64,000 nt of DNA from Terasakiella sp. SH-1. GTDB taxonomy: Bacteria; Pseudomonadota; Alphaproteobacteria; Rhodospirillales; Terasakiellaceae. Made by a program: the position numbers and the translations under genes. Positions 53,697-61,978 of this stretch are shown piece by piece. A model generated the notes under the pieces. It was not told the origin of the DNA and did not search any database. It was given only the letters and a program-made list of their open reading frames with translations. The stretch lies in the NCBI RefSeq assembly GCF_004564135.1, contig NZ_CP038255.1, positions 466,501 to 530,500 on the forward strand, given 5' to 3'. How positions within the stretch are numbered: the stretch's first letter is position 1; each line of letters starts with the position of its first letter.

Positions 53697-55871
53697 TTAA
53701 CGTTTCACTCTCAGAAGTTCTTCCAACATCTCATCTGATGTTGAAATAATCTTGGCCGCAGCGGAATAAGCCCGCTGGGTTGTGATCATAGAGGTAAATT
53801 CTTCACCCAAATCCACGGTGGAGGCTTCGAGGGAGGACTGGTTCACCGTACCGGCCCCGGCAGAGCCTGCTTCACGTACTGTGGGTTGACCGGAATAATC
53901 GGTTTCAATCCAGACGTTACCGGACAGGCTTTCCATACCGTTCGGGTTCACCATGGTCGCAACCGGGATCATAAAGACCGGGCGGGTCACACCGTTATCG
54001 AACAGGGCGGTGACAACACCGTCTTCACCGATGGTCACACCTGCAAAGTTACCAAACGAGGCACCGTTTTGGGAGATATAGTTGATCTGGTAGGTGTCAC
54101 CAAATTGTGTCAGGCCGTCTGCCACGTTATAGTTACCCAAGGCAACGGATAGGGCTGGGCTGTCAGAACCGTTCATGTCTTCAGCACCGTTTGCCCAGTC
54201 AATCTTATACTGGATACGTGGATCAGAAGCCGTGGCTTCGTCTGTGCCAAAGAATTTGTCTGGTGTACCGTCACCGTTGAATTCAACCGTATAGTTGCTT
54301 GTCTGTGTCCAGGCAGCAGCAGAGTCCAGTTTTTCAACCGTATAAACTTCGTTTTGGTCAACAGCGGCGACGCCACCTGTGGTCAGGTTGGTCATGTCAA
54401 CGGAGATATCATAAGAGGTGGACCCATTATGGAAGAAAAGGGAGTTTTCGCCCGCAATACGTTCACCCCAAGTATAAGGTGGTTTTTTCGGTGTCCCGCC
54501 ATATTCTGTTTGTAGAATGTTGTTTACGCGATCGGCTACTTTATCCATCACCTGAGACAGGGAGCGACCATTCACGTTAACACCCAATGTCCGGTCTGCT
54601 GCGGCAGCCAGGGTTGCAGGGGACAGGCCACCGTCTGTCAGGGTCAGGGCCGAAGATTCTGAGAATGTAACTGCGTTTGCAGGGGCAGCAGCATTGACCG
54701 GGTTGTTAAAGGTAATGACGTTACCAGAAACGGAGAACCAATCCCCATTCCCCAGAACAGCATCAGCACGGGTATTTAGGGCTGTGTTGAGGTTACTGAC
54801 TGTGGAGTTAATGGTTGTTCCGATGGAAACAGAGTTATTGCCTGCGGTTACAGAACCGTCATCATCAAATTCAAATACATAAGCTGTACCGCCCACATCC
54901 ATGGTGAAGGTTTCCCCATCGGCCGGGTTTGCCCCCGCAAATGTCAGGGAACGGGTTTGTAGGTAGTCGTCATCGGCACCGGTGAATTGAATGGTATATT
55001 CAGTATTATCAATATTGATGGTCATTTCCGTCCCGGCATCAGGGATGGAGTTAAAATCCATACGACCAATAGACATATAGTTGTTACGAACCGAGTTCTG
55101 GTCTTCGATAACGATGGAGGCTGCACCTTTTGGCGGGATGACATTCAAGTCCCAGGAGTTGGAAGCCCGTTTTGTCCAGGTGTGGTTGATGTTATGGGCG
55201 GCACCCAAAGAGTCATAAATCAGAACGTCTGTTTTATTCTGTGTGCCAATATCGGCAGAAGACGGCAGGTTTGCCCCCATGGAAATGGTTGTGGAGGCCA
55301 CAGCCGTACCACCGATTGTTTTCAGGTTCAACGGTTTCAGGTTGGTGTTATCCACGATGTTATCGTTGATATAAACCGTATCGCCTTCATCGTTTTTGTA
55401 GGCTTTCATATAAGTATCGTTGCCCACTGTTTTTTGAACGGCCTGTGTGGAACCATCCCATGTTTGCAGCGGCCAGCCTTGCATGTAGTAGCCAGATACG
55501 TTTTGCAGGTTACCTTCTTTATCCACCTTGAATGAACCGGCACGAGAATAAGCGTAGATATCACCTGTGGAGGGATCGCCTGCTTCGTTCACAATGAAGA
55601 AGCCGCTACCGGAAATCGCAACGTCGGTTGCAGAGGTGGTGGATTGCAACAGGCCCTGAACATCAATGCCTTGGCGGGGTTTGGATTGTACACCACCGGC
55701 AGAATATTTAGTCAGTGACGCTTGTTTTGTTACCAGTGACTGGAAGTTCACAGTCGTGTTTTTATAACCGGATGTGTTAACGTTTGTGACGTTATCAGCA
55801 ATGGCACCCATGGCGCTGGATTGCGCTTGCAAGCCTGATACGCCTGAGAATAATGCACCGTAAAGGCTCAT
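53697..55871 (-). CDS. flgE: flagellar hook protein FlgE
   Basis: 724 residues, well above the ~400 of enteric FlgE. The N-terminal rod/hook motif (SLYGALFSGVSGLQAQSSAMGAIADNVTNVNTSGYKNT) and C-terminal motif (EFTSMITTQRAYSAAAKIISTSDEMLEELLRVKR) are standard. The extra length sits in the middle (~240-480), with Gly/Asn/Thr-rich beta-type sequence that would lie on the hook's outside. Polymerises under the FlgD cap. Third gene of fliK-flgD-flgE. Confidence 0.93.
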   Translation of the reverse strand: MSLYGALFSGVSGLQAQSSAMGAIADNVTNVNTSGYKNTTVNFQSLVTKQASLTKYSAGGVQSKPRQGIDVQGLLQSTTSATDVAISGSGFFIVNEAGDPSTGDIYAYSRAGSFKVDKEGNLQNVSGYYMQGWPLQTWDGSTQAVQKTVGNDTYMKAYKNDEGDTVYINDNIVDNTNLKPLNLKTIGGTAVASTTISMGANLPSSADIGTQNKTDVLIYDSLGAAHNINHTWTKRASNSWDLNVIPPKGAASIVIEDQNSVRNNYMSIGRMDFNSIPDAGTEMTINIDNTEYTIQFTGADDDYLQTRSLTFAGANPADGETFTMDVGGTAYVFEFDDDGSVTAGNNSVSIGTTINSTVSNLNTALNTRADAVLGNGDWFSVSGNVITFNNPVNAAAPANAVTFSESSALTLTDGGLSPATLAAAADRTLGVNVNGRSLSQVMDKVADRVNNILQTEYGGTPKKPPYTWGERIAGENSLFFHNGSTSYDISVDMTNLTTGGVAAVDQNEVYTVEKLDSAAAWTQTSNYTVEFNGDGTPDKFFGTDEATASDPRIQYKIDWANGAEDMNGSDSPALSVALGNYNVADGLTQFGDTYQINYISQNGASFGNFAGVTIGEDGVVTALFDNGVTRPVFMIPVATMVNPNGMESLSGNVWIETDYSGQPTVREAGSAGAGTVNQSSLEASTVDLGEEFTSMITTQRAYSAAAKIISTSDEMLEELLRVKR

Positions 55872-55960
55872 CGTTTATCTCCTGATTGATACATTGTGCG
55901 GTTCTCGCTGTTTTCTTGTTTATAGCGTTTCATTCTAAAACACCGGTTCTCTAAGTTTTA

Positions 55961-56707
55961 TTATTCTGTTGTTGTTGCTTCAGGGTCAGCTTCAGCCTCG
56001 GCCTCTTCAAGGGCCTTGTCTGCTTCTGTCAGGGTCATTGCCTGTTCCTGAATAGTGATAACCTTGTCAAGGCCAAGAGCCTGATTTGTCATCATCAATT
56101 GTGGTGCGGTATCAGCATAAGAAACGCCGGTTACCTTACCGATTGTTGTGGTGGTCACATCCACTGGTGCCCCGTCTTTATCCATCGCGGTGACTGTCAG
56201 TTTATAGAGACCATCTGGAAGTTGCTGGCCGCCGAGGTCCGTACCATCCCAGACCACGCCGTGCTTACCAGCAGAAACATTACCATCAGAGGAGAAGACC
56301 GTGCGGCCTGTATCATCCTGAATGTTAAGCAATGTGCTGGCAGCATCGTCATGAAGGACATAGTTGAATTCAGCTTCGCCGTTGTAGACTTGAACCTGAT
56401 TACTCTCAGCCTCAACCATGCGGCCAACATAGCTGGCAACAGAGGCAAGCTGAGCGTTTTCTTGTGCCTGAAGCAATGCTTCCAGGTTAGCGTTCTGGGA
56501 AATCTGCTGTTCAACACTCGCAAACTGAACCAGCTGGGTTGTGAACTCGTTTGCATCCATGGGATCCAATGGATCTTGGTGTTGCAGCTGAGTTGTCAGC
56601 AGGGTCATGAAATCGTCGAGGTCGTCCGCCAGTTTCTGAGCATCGGCAGCAGCATTGGATGATCCTGATGCGGCTGATGCGCCAATTCCGGTAATTGCTT
56701 CAGACAT
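55961..56707 (-). CDS. flgD: flagellar hook cap protein FlgD
   Basis: 248 residues. N-terminal FlgD signature (LDDFMTLLTTQLQHQDPLDPMDANEFTTQLVQFASVEQQI), then the beta-sandwich FLG-type domain (VVWDGTDLGGQQLPDGLYKLTVTAMD). The acidic tail is rich in Glu/Ala. Scaffold for hook assembly; 32 bases after fliK. Confidence 0.93.
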   Translation of the reverse strand: MSEAITGIGASAASGSSNAAADAQKLADDLDDFMTLLTTQLQHQDPLDPMDANEFTTQLVQFASVEQQISQNANLEALLQAQENAQLASVASYVGRMVEAESNQVQVYNGEAEFNYVLHDDAASTLLNIQDDTGRTVFSSDGNVSAGKHGVVWDGTDLGGQQLPDGLYKLTVTAMDKDGAPVDVTTTTIGKVTGVSYADTAPQLMMTNQALGLDKVITIQEQAMTLTEADKALEEAEAEADPEATTTE

Positions 56708-56739
56708 TGTTCTTATCCTTCTTTATCGAAACCTGAGTT

Positions 56740-58533
56740 TTACGCGCTCATGTCCACGCCGCCATAAGAGGCACGCAGTGCTGCACGTATTTCTTGGGCT
56801 TCTTGTTCGGTGGCAACCACATCTTCACCACGAGCAAGGGAGTCTTCTTCGGCCATGGTGTTGGCTGAACCGCCGTTTCCATTACCGTCTCCGTTTTGTT
56901 GGGCTTCTTGTTGTTGCTGGCGCAGGTTGAAGTTCATGTCACCCATGTCCAGACCTGCTTCGCGCATGGCTTTTTCCAGATCACGCGCATCGCCTTTCAA
57001 CATATCCAGTGTTTCCGGACGATCTGCAGTCACCGTTGCCATCACCTTGTTGCCCATCATGTCGAGCTGAACCTCAATACGGCCCAGTTCAGCAGGCTTG
57101 AGCTGAATTTTGATGTTGTCGGCACCCACACGCAGGGCTTTGGAAATTTCAACCTTAACATCTTCGGGGGTGGCGGTTGTCTGCACAGTTTGTTTTGTCT
57201 GCTGTGCTTCCTTGGCATTGGCCGATTGCTGTGTCTGGTTGGTTGCCTGATTTTGGTTGGTGGTGCTTGTTTGTGCGGTTTCACCACCAGCCGTTTGCGC
57301 AACCTGGGCTGTTGTTCCTTGGTTGGCATTGGTTTGGACACCTTTGGCCTCACTTACCATTTGGGAGAAGCTTTGGCTTTGTGTCTGCTGGTTGGTGTTT
57401 TGCTGCACATTTTGCGCCTGTGCATTTACCATCGCGGCCTGTGGGTTTTGACCCATGTTACCTTGGGCGTTGCCCTGGTTGGCATTTGTTGTTGTGGCCG
57501 TTGTGGTGCTAGAAGCATTAGCAGCGACGCCTGCGGCATTGGACAGGGACGAGGATGTTTGCGATGTGGTTGTTTGCGCCGCATCACTCACCTGAACCTG
57601 AATGTTTGCCTGCTGGTTTGCACCCAGTTTTTTGGCAATGCCAGCAGCTTGTTGCTGCGTTTGGCTGGCCGTTTCAGCTTGCTGGTTTGCATTGACATTT
57701 TGCTGGTTCAGATTGTTGGCTTGTGCCTGTTGCTGACCTTGGTTCTGAGCCTGTGCCTGCTGACCGGATTTGTTTTGCTGGCCTGCTGCCTGCATATTGC
57801 TGATGGAAGAGCTGCTGGTTTGTGCACCATCGGCATCAACTGTTAACACATCCTGAACAGCTTCTTTAACGACCTGTGTCTGGTTGGTGTTTTGTTGCAC
57901 CATTGAGGCACCGGCCAGAACAGAAGGGTCTGTTGCCACCTGAGCTGTCGTTGTGGCAGCCTGCGCCAGATTGCTTACAGCTGCGGCATCAGCTGTATCG
58001 TCGCTCTGGGCATTTTGGTTACCGGACTCTTGATTATTGGAATTGGTCTCAGACTGGGATCCGTCATCAGCTTGTGCTGTTTCTTGAGAACCGCTGTCTT
58101 CTGAAGAATTGTCGTCTGAGGATTTATTTTCCTGTTTTGGGGCATGATCGTCATGACCATCGTCGTGAGAAGAGTCTGCTGTTTCCTGACGATCATCACG
58201 GGGGCGATCATCTGCTGCGCGATCTTCGCGACCGTAATCGCGTTCATCTCCACGCGGCTTGTCGTTTTGATAGTCCCCTTTGTCGGCCCCATGGGCTTCG
58301 TGGTTGTCATTGTATGACTGTTCATAACCACTGTCTGCACCACGATCGTATGACGGTTCCGTCGGTACTTTCGCTGTGGACATGGTTAAGTTTGCATTCA
58401 AATTACTACCCGAAAAAGCAAGGAGATCGGCAAAGCCGGAACCTGCTACGCCTTGGACTTTTTGTCCATTGAGCGCGCTGGCTGCCGCTGCTGCCGCTAC
58501 ATTGTTTTTCGCGTCTAACGCTAAGTTATCCAT
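56740..58533 (-). CDS. fliK: flagellar hook-length control protein FliK
   Basis: 597 residues from the ATG at 58533 (GCGAGGAAG upstream). Residues ~60-180 are Asp/Gly/Ser-rich and hydrophilic, and ~180-470 are mostly Gln, Asn, Thr and Ala, a flexible ruler. The C-terminal Flg_hook domain (VGADNIKIQLKPAELGRIEVQLDMMGNKVMATVTADR) is clear. Secreted; it sets hook length and switches the export gate through FlhB. First gene of the hook operon, behind a sigma-54 promoter. Confidence 0.9.
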   Translation of the reverse strand: MDNLALDAKNNVAAAAAASALNGQKVQGVAGSGFADLLAFSGSNLNANLTMSTAKVPTEPSYDRGADSGYEQSYNDNHEAHGADKGDYQNDKPRGDERDYGREDRAADDRPRDDRQETADSSHDDGHDDHAPKQENKSSDDNSSEDSGSQETAQADDGSQSETNSNNQESGNQNAQSDDTADAAAVSNLAQAATTTAQVATDPSVLAGASMVQQNTNQTQVVKEAVQDVLTVDADGAQTSSSSISNMQAAGQQNKSGQQAQAQNQGQQQAQANNLNQQNVNANQQAETASQTQQQAAGIAKKLGANQQANIQVQVSDAAQTTTSQTSSSLSNAAGVAANASSTTTATTTNANQGNAQGNMGQNPQAAMVNAQAQNVQQNTNQQTQSQSFSQMVSEAKGVQTNANQGTTAQVAQTAGGETAQTSTTNQNQATNQTQQSANAKEAQQTKQTVQTTATPEDVKVEISKALRVGADNIKIQLKPAELGRIEVQLDMMGNKVMATVTADRPETLDMLKGDARDLEKAMREAGLDMGDMNFNLRQQQQEAQQNGDGNGNGGSANTMAEEDSLARGEDVVATEQEAQEIRAALRASYGGVDMSA

Positions 58534-58573
58534 GATTGCTTCCTCGCAAAATTCACGTGTTCGCCGAATTAAA

Positions 58574-58589
58574 TGCAAGGGGTGTGCCA
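58574..58589 (-). promoter_or_regulatory. sigma-54 promoter of fliK-flgD-flgE
   Basis: On the minus strand TGGCACACCCCTTGCA: the -24 GG and -12 GC are exactly 10 bases apart and match the TGGCAC-N5-TTGC consensus fully. The start codon lies 40 bases downstream. Target of FlbD, encoded at 47.2-48.6 kb, by inference. Confidence 0.82.
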
Positions 58590-58795
58590 AAAGGTATTTT
58601 TGTTGTTAAGTGTTTGCTTTTAAATGATATATTTGACCTTCTATTTTGTAGTTTGTTCTCTGAAGTAGCAAGAAAGGAGGGGCGTATCTGCCTGCCTATG
58701 GAAAAAATTACCGGGTGCGGGGAAGGGGGATTTGTTAATCTTCTTACGTTAATCTTTTGGGGAATAGACTAAATTCGTTGTTTTGAGGTTTGGGT

Positions 58796-59932
58796 ATGTC
58801 TCCTAAAAATGTGTCTTTTATTTTAGGTCTGGAAGATGATCAGATTTGTAACCATCTTAGCCGGGAATTTGTTCACGGGTTTCAGGCCCTTGGCGTGCAG
58901 GCACATCTTTTTCAATTGAAAGAGGGGGGAGACATAAAACGTTTTGCAAAGCACATTGATCAGTGGGATTGTGATTTAGTGATTTCTTTAGCTGGGATGG
59001 GGATAGACAGGGTTAAAGAGTTTCAGCACATTTATGAGAGAAATATTCCTTCGCTTACCATGTTATTAGACCCTTCAATTCTTTATTGGCCTGTGGTGCA
59101 ATACCCGCTAGAGAATAACTATGTTGCTTGCCTTTCCCAGTCGGATGTGCATTTTGTTGCTGAACATGAGGCATCAAAAGTCGGTTGTTTTCAACTAAAC
59201 CATGCTGCGATTGAAAAAGAGGTGACGCCTTGGAGTAAGAAAGATATTGGTCTTTTTTATTGTGCTTCGTTGCGTAACTCGCCTGAAGAAACTCGCCGGA
59301 GCTGGGATAGCTTCAAGCCAGGAATTGCAAAAATCCTTAATGAAATTGTTGAGTGCCATATGGTTCGACAAGGTATTAACTTGATGGAAGATGTTGCCAC
59401 TGTATTGAATTGTTACCCTTCACCTTATGATGTTAATATTTTCAGGAACTTCTTTTCTCAAGTTGATTTGTACTTTCGCGATTTTCGCCGGGTGGAAACT
59501 TTATCTAGATTGATTGATAAAACATCTATTCTGTTAGCAGGACCTGGCTGGGATCAGGTAATTGATACCACACACTCAAATGTAACTTATTTGGGGCGTA
59601 TTCACCCGACAGAGGTTCGGAAATATAATGAGCGTTCCAAAATTGTATTGAATGTCATTAACTATTATCATGAGAGTCACGAGCGCGTCTTTAGTTCTAT
59701 GGCAGATGGCGCAGTCGTTTTGAGTAGTAATAGCCCGTTTTATGAAAAATCTTTTACTGAGAAGGAAGGAGTTTTCTTTAACTGGGCGGATACTGGTGTA
59801 TTTGATAAGGTTAATGACTTACTAGATGATGATGTTTCTTTACAGGAGATGGCACATGCGGGGAATCAGGCTTTCCTGAAAGGGCATACTTGGAAGCATA
59901 GAGCTCAAACTGTAATGGAAAATATCAAATAG
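58796..59932 (+). CDS. glycosyltransferase-like protein in the flagellin region
   Basis: 378 residues from the ATG at 58796 (GAGG 7 bases upstream). C-terminal half resembles CgeB/GT4-like transferases: VTYLGRIHPTEVRKYNERSKIVLNVINYYHESHERVFSSMADGAVVLSSNSPFYEK, with the sugar-nucleotide-binding Glu expected near HERVF. The N-terminal half is a Rossmann-like fold. No signal peptide. Position between hook and flagellin genes suggests it modifies flagellin or the surface; inferred. Confidence 0.7.
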   Translation: MSPKNVSFILGLEDDQICNHLSREFVHGFQALGVQAHLFQLKEGGDIKRFAKHIDQWDCDLVISLAGMGIDRVKEFQHIYERNIPSLTMLLDPSILYWPVVQYPLENNYVACLSQSDVHFVAEHEASKVGCFQLNHAAIEKEVTPWSKKDIGLFYCASLRNSPEETRRSWDSFKPGIAKILNEIVECHMVRQGINLMEDVATVLNCYPSPYDVNIFRNFFSQVDLYFRDFRRVETLSRLIDKTSILLAGPGWDQVIDTTHSNVTYLGRIHPTEVRKYNERSKIVLNVINYYHESHERVFSSMADGAVVLSSNSPFYEKSFTEKEGVFFNWADTGVFDKVNDLLDDDVSLQEMAHAGNQAFLKGHTWKHRAQTVMENIK

Positions 59933-59935
59933 GGG

Positions 59936-61054
59936 TCAGACGTTTAGATTGAAGAGGCTCTGTGCCAAAGAGTTCCCTGTCGGAATAAGATTCTGGTATT
60001 CATTCTTAACAACTAGGGCTTGAGCTAAGCTGCTTTGAACAGCCTGGAATTGTTGGAACATTTTACTTTGCTTTTCAGCTACGGCGCGGGCAGCTTCTGC
60101 TTCAATGCTAATTCGCTCTTTCCGGTTTCCGTTTATGTCATTTTTGGCGCGTTCGTAATAAAAGTTTAGTGTGGCTTCGTGCATGTCATATTTTGAAAGC
60201 TCGACATTAATGGCCTCTTTAGCGGCGTTAATATCTTCAAGTGCACGCTCGCGATTGCTTGAATCAGCTAACCCACCATAAAGCCAAGCGTTTGTGATCC
60301 CAATCCCTTCCCGTGTAATCGTCGCTGTATAATTTTGAGGGGAAGCTGTATTTGCTGCTGTTGTAAAGGCAACAGTATCTGGGGCTGTGTAACTATCGAG
60401 TTGAAGCCCCTGGTCGTATTTCATTGAAGCGACTTCTGTGCCTTCTTCAAAAGGATAGGACTCATATACTCTTAGTAATTGGCCGGATTGTTCAGGGTAC
60501 CAAGTCTCATCGTTTTGGTCAGTTAGGTAGTAATTTGTTTTGATGTCGCTGCCGTAAATAAGGGCGCTTACACCGTTTTCGTTAAGGGGGTAGCGGACAG
60601 AAGTCGTATCAGAAACAAGTAGGTTCGTTGTGCGGGTGTTGTTGATTAAGTCTTCAATCCGTCTGTAATATGAATCATGGGCAGCAGCATACCCATGAGC
60701 CATGAAGTTAACGTCTGGGTCATTTTCAGACTCTGTGGCTTTATTGACATTGATAATCATATTATCAAGGCTAGAGAGAACCCCTTCAAGCCTTGTTTTG
60801 GTATTTGATATGACGTCAAGGCTGTCTGTAAGTTCCTCTCTGTATTTTTTGAGGAGGTCTCCTTCTCGGAGGACGCTATTTCTTTCAATGCTATAAGAAT
60901 CATTAATGCGAGTAACTTCTTCTTCTATGCGTTTATTAAAGTCGTTAGACATTTGCTTGTTTAAACGCGTGGTGGCAGCATCGTGTTGCACATTAAAAAT
61001 GGAAGCTGATCCGGCTGCTGAGAAGCTTGATATTGTATCAAAGATATTAACCAT
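59936..61054 (-). CDS. flagellin-like coiled-coil protein of unknown role
   Basis: 372 residues, no signal peptide. The N-terminal ~110 residues and C-terminal ~90 are long amphipathic helices (RLNKQMSNDFNKRIEEEVTRINDSY; EAEAARAVAEKQSKMFQQFQAVQSSLAQALVV), flanking a variable, beta-rich middle (~140-260). That layout is shared by flagellin and hook-associated proteins, whose end helices pair to form the filament core. The residues themselves do not match the flagellin signature. It may be a minor filament or hook-associated protein or a flagellin chaperone. It has its own sigma-70 promoter. Confidence 0.5.
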   Translation of the reverse strand: MVNIFDTISSFSAAGSASIFNVQHDAATTRLNKQMSNDFNKRIEEEVTRINDSYSIERNSVLREGDLLKKYREELTDSLDVISNTKTRLEGVLSSLDNMIINVNKATESENDPDVNFMAHGYAAAHDSYYRRIEDLINNTRTTNLLVSDTTSVRYPLNENGVSALIYGSDIKTNYYLTDQNDETWYPEQSGQLLRVYESYPFEEGTEVASMKYDQGLQLDSYTAPDTVAFTTAANTASPQNYTATITREGIGITNAWLYGGLADSSNRERALEDINAAKEAINVELSKYDMHEATLNFYYERAKNDINGNRKERISIEAEAARAVAEKQSKMFQQFQAVQSSLAQALVVKNEYQNLIPTGNSLAQSLFNLNV

Positions 61055-61111
61055 TTTCTTCGGTTCCTAAGAACTTTATTCGTAAAAGTTACACACTTCT
61101 AGTGATTCTTA

Positions 61112-61140
61112 ATTCTAGCTAAGTGAGGCTGTATAGTCAA
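61112..61140 (-). promoter_or_regulatory. predicted sigma-70 promoter of the flagellin-like gene
   Basis: On the minus strand TTGACT (61135-61140) and TAGAAT (61112-61117) with a 17-base spacer, directly after the stop codon of the upstream acetyltransferase gene and 58 bases before the start at 61054. Confidence 0.65.
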
Positions 61141-61141
61141 T

Positions 61142-61783
61142 CTATATTGCTCGGATGTCTTTGATGAGGTCTATGCACATTTTAATATTGTGATGTGGAA
61201 GTTTCTCGATAATGTCATGAGGGAGAGACCACCATTTTGTTTCGAGTAGATCGGTAATGATTTCGGGTTCGAAGCGGTATTTAATGATTCTGCCGGGATT
61301 TCCGACCACGATGGCGTATGGTGGGACGTCTTTTGTGATGATGGAGCCTGCTCCAATGATGGCACCGTGGCCGATTTTGACGCCTTGTAGGATGACTGTG
61401 TTGGCTCCGATCCAAACGTCGCATCCTAAGGTTGTGTATTTCGGTTCTGGTGCGATATAGTCTGGTGAAGTTGGGGCGAAATTTGTGCTAAGGCAGTCCA
61501 TGTGGTGATTGCTGTTGCCAAGGAATACGTCCTTGGATATGGAGCAGTATCGCCCGATCAGAGTGTGGGCGGTAAACATGCCACCGGGCATCATGTATGA
61601 ATTTCGACCAATGAAAAAATCAGGGAAATTCTGAGGGTTTTCTTTCAGGAGCGATGTGACGCCTTCTTCGGTAAAGAAAAAAGCGTTTTCATCGTGGAAG
61701 TCGATATTAAGGGTCCAGTTTTCTTTTAACCAGCCTGTTGCATCCATCATTTTATTGAGACGCTCGTAAGAACTTTCGGTCAT
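61142..61783 (-). CDS. hexapeptide-repeat O-acetyltransferase (CatB/XAT-like)
   Basis: 213 residues. Left-handed beta-helix pattern in [68 protein letters not shown]; His in NSNHHMD is the likely catalytic base. Acetyl-CoA-dependent acetylation of a sugar is the usual activity. Beside a glycosyltransferase and flagellin, so sugar decoration of the filament or O-antigen is plausible. Confidence 0.8.
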   Translation of the reverse strand: MTESSYERLNKMMDATGWLKENWTLNIDFHDENAFFFTEEGVTSLLKENPQNFPDFFIGRNSYMMPGGMFTAHTLIGRYCSISKDVFLGNSNHHMDCLSTNFAPTSPDYIAPEPKYTTLGCDVWIGANTVILQGVKIGHGAIIGAGSIITKDVPPYAIVVGNPGRIIKYRFEPEIITDLLETKWWSLPHDIIEKLPHHNIKMCIDLIKDIRAI

Positions 61784-61884
61784 GTTTTTCTGCAGTACTC
61801 TGTTTGTTATAGGGTAGTGTGTCCTCTGTACCTTTAAGAAAAGGTGAATAGGGAGGGGGATTGGTTACAGTTTGTGGTTTATTT

Positions 61885-61909
61885 TATTGTTTATATGTGA
61901 TAAACAATA
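61885..61909. promoter_or_regulatory. AT-rich perfect dyad upstream of flagellin
   Basis: TATTGTTTAT and ATAAACAATA form 10-bp perfect arms around a 5-base centre, 70 bases before the flagellin ATG. A likely operator or promoter-linked element; no standard sigma-28 or sigma-54 site was found near it. Confidence 0.5.
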
Positions 61910-61938
61910 TTCTTGAGAGCGCAGTATGCGCATTTTCT

Positions 61939-61955
61939 TTTGCCTTCGTGGCAAA
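61939..61955 (+). promoter_or_regulatory. small hairpin in the flagellin mRNA leader
   Basis: TTTGCC/GGCAAA stem with loop TTCGT, ending 23 bases before the ATG and just before the GGAG site. In Caulobacter FlbT acts on the flagellin mRNA leader, and flbT is the next gene here, so this is a candidate site for it. Confidence 0.45.
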
Positions 61956-61978
61956 CTCTATAGAAATGGAGACTTATT

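Noticed and set aside
56896-57846. 316-codon open frame antisense to fliK
   Set aside because: It is the reverse reading of the Gln/Asn/Thr-rich low-complexity part of fliK; the Cys/Leu-rich product is an artefact of that composition.
58728-58756. CtrA box before the glycosyltransferase gene
   Set aside because: Two TTAATCTT direct repeats occur, but the TTAA spacing is 10 bases rather than 7.
61870-61905. Sigma-28 promoter before flagellin
   Set aside because: TGTGATAA resembles the -10 but there is no TAAA at the right distance upstream.
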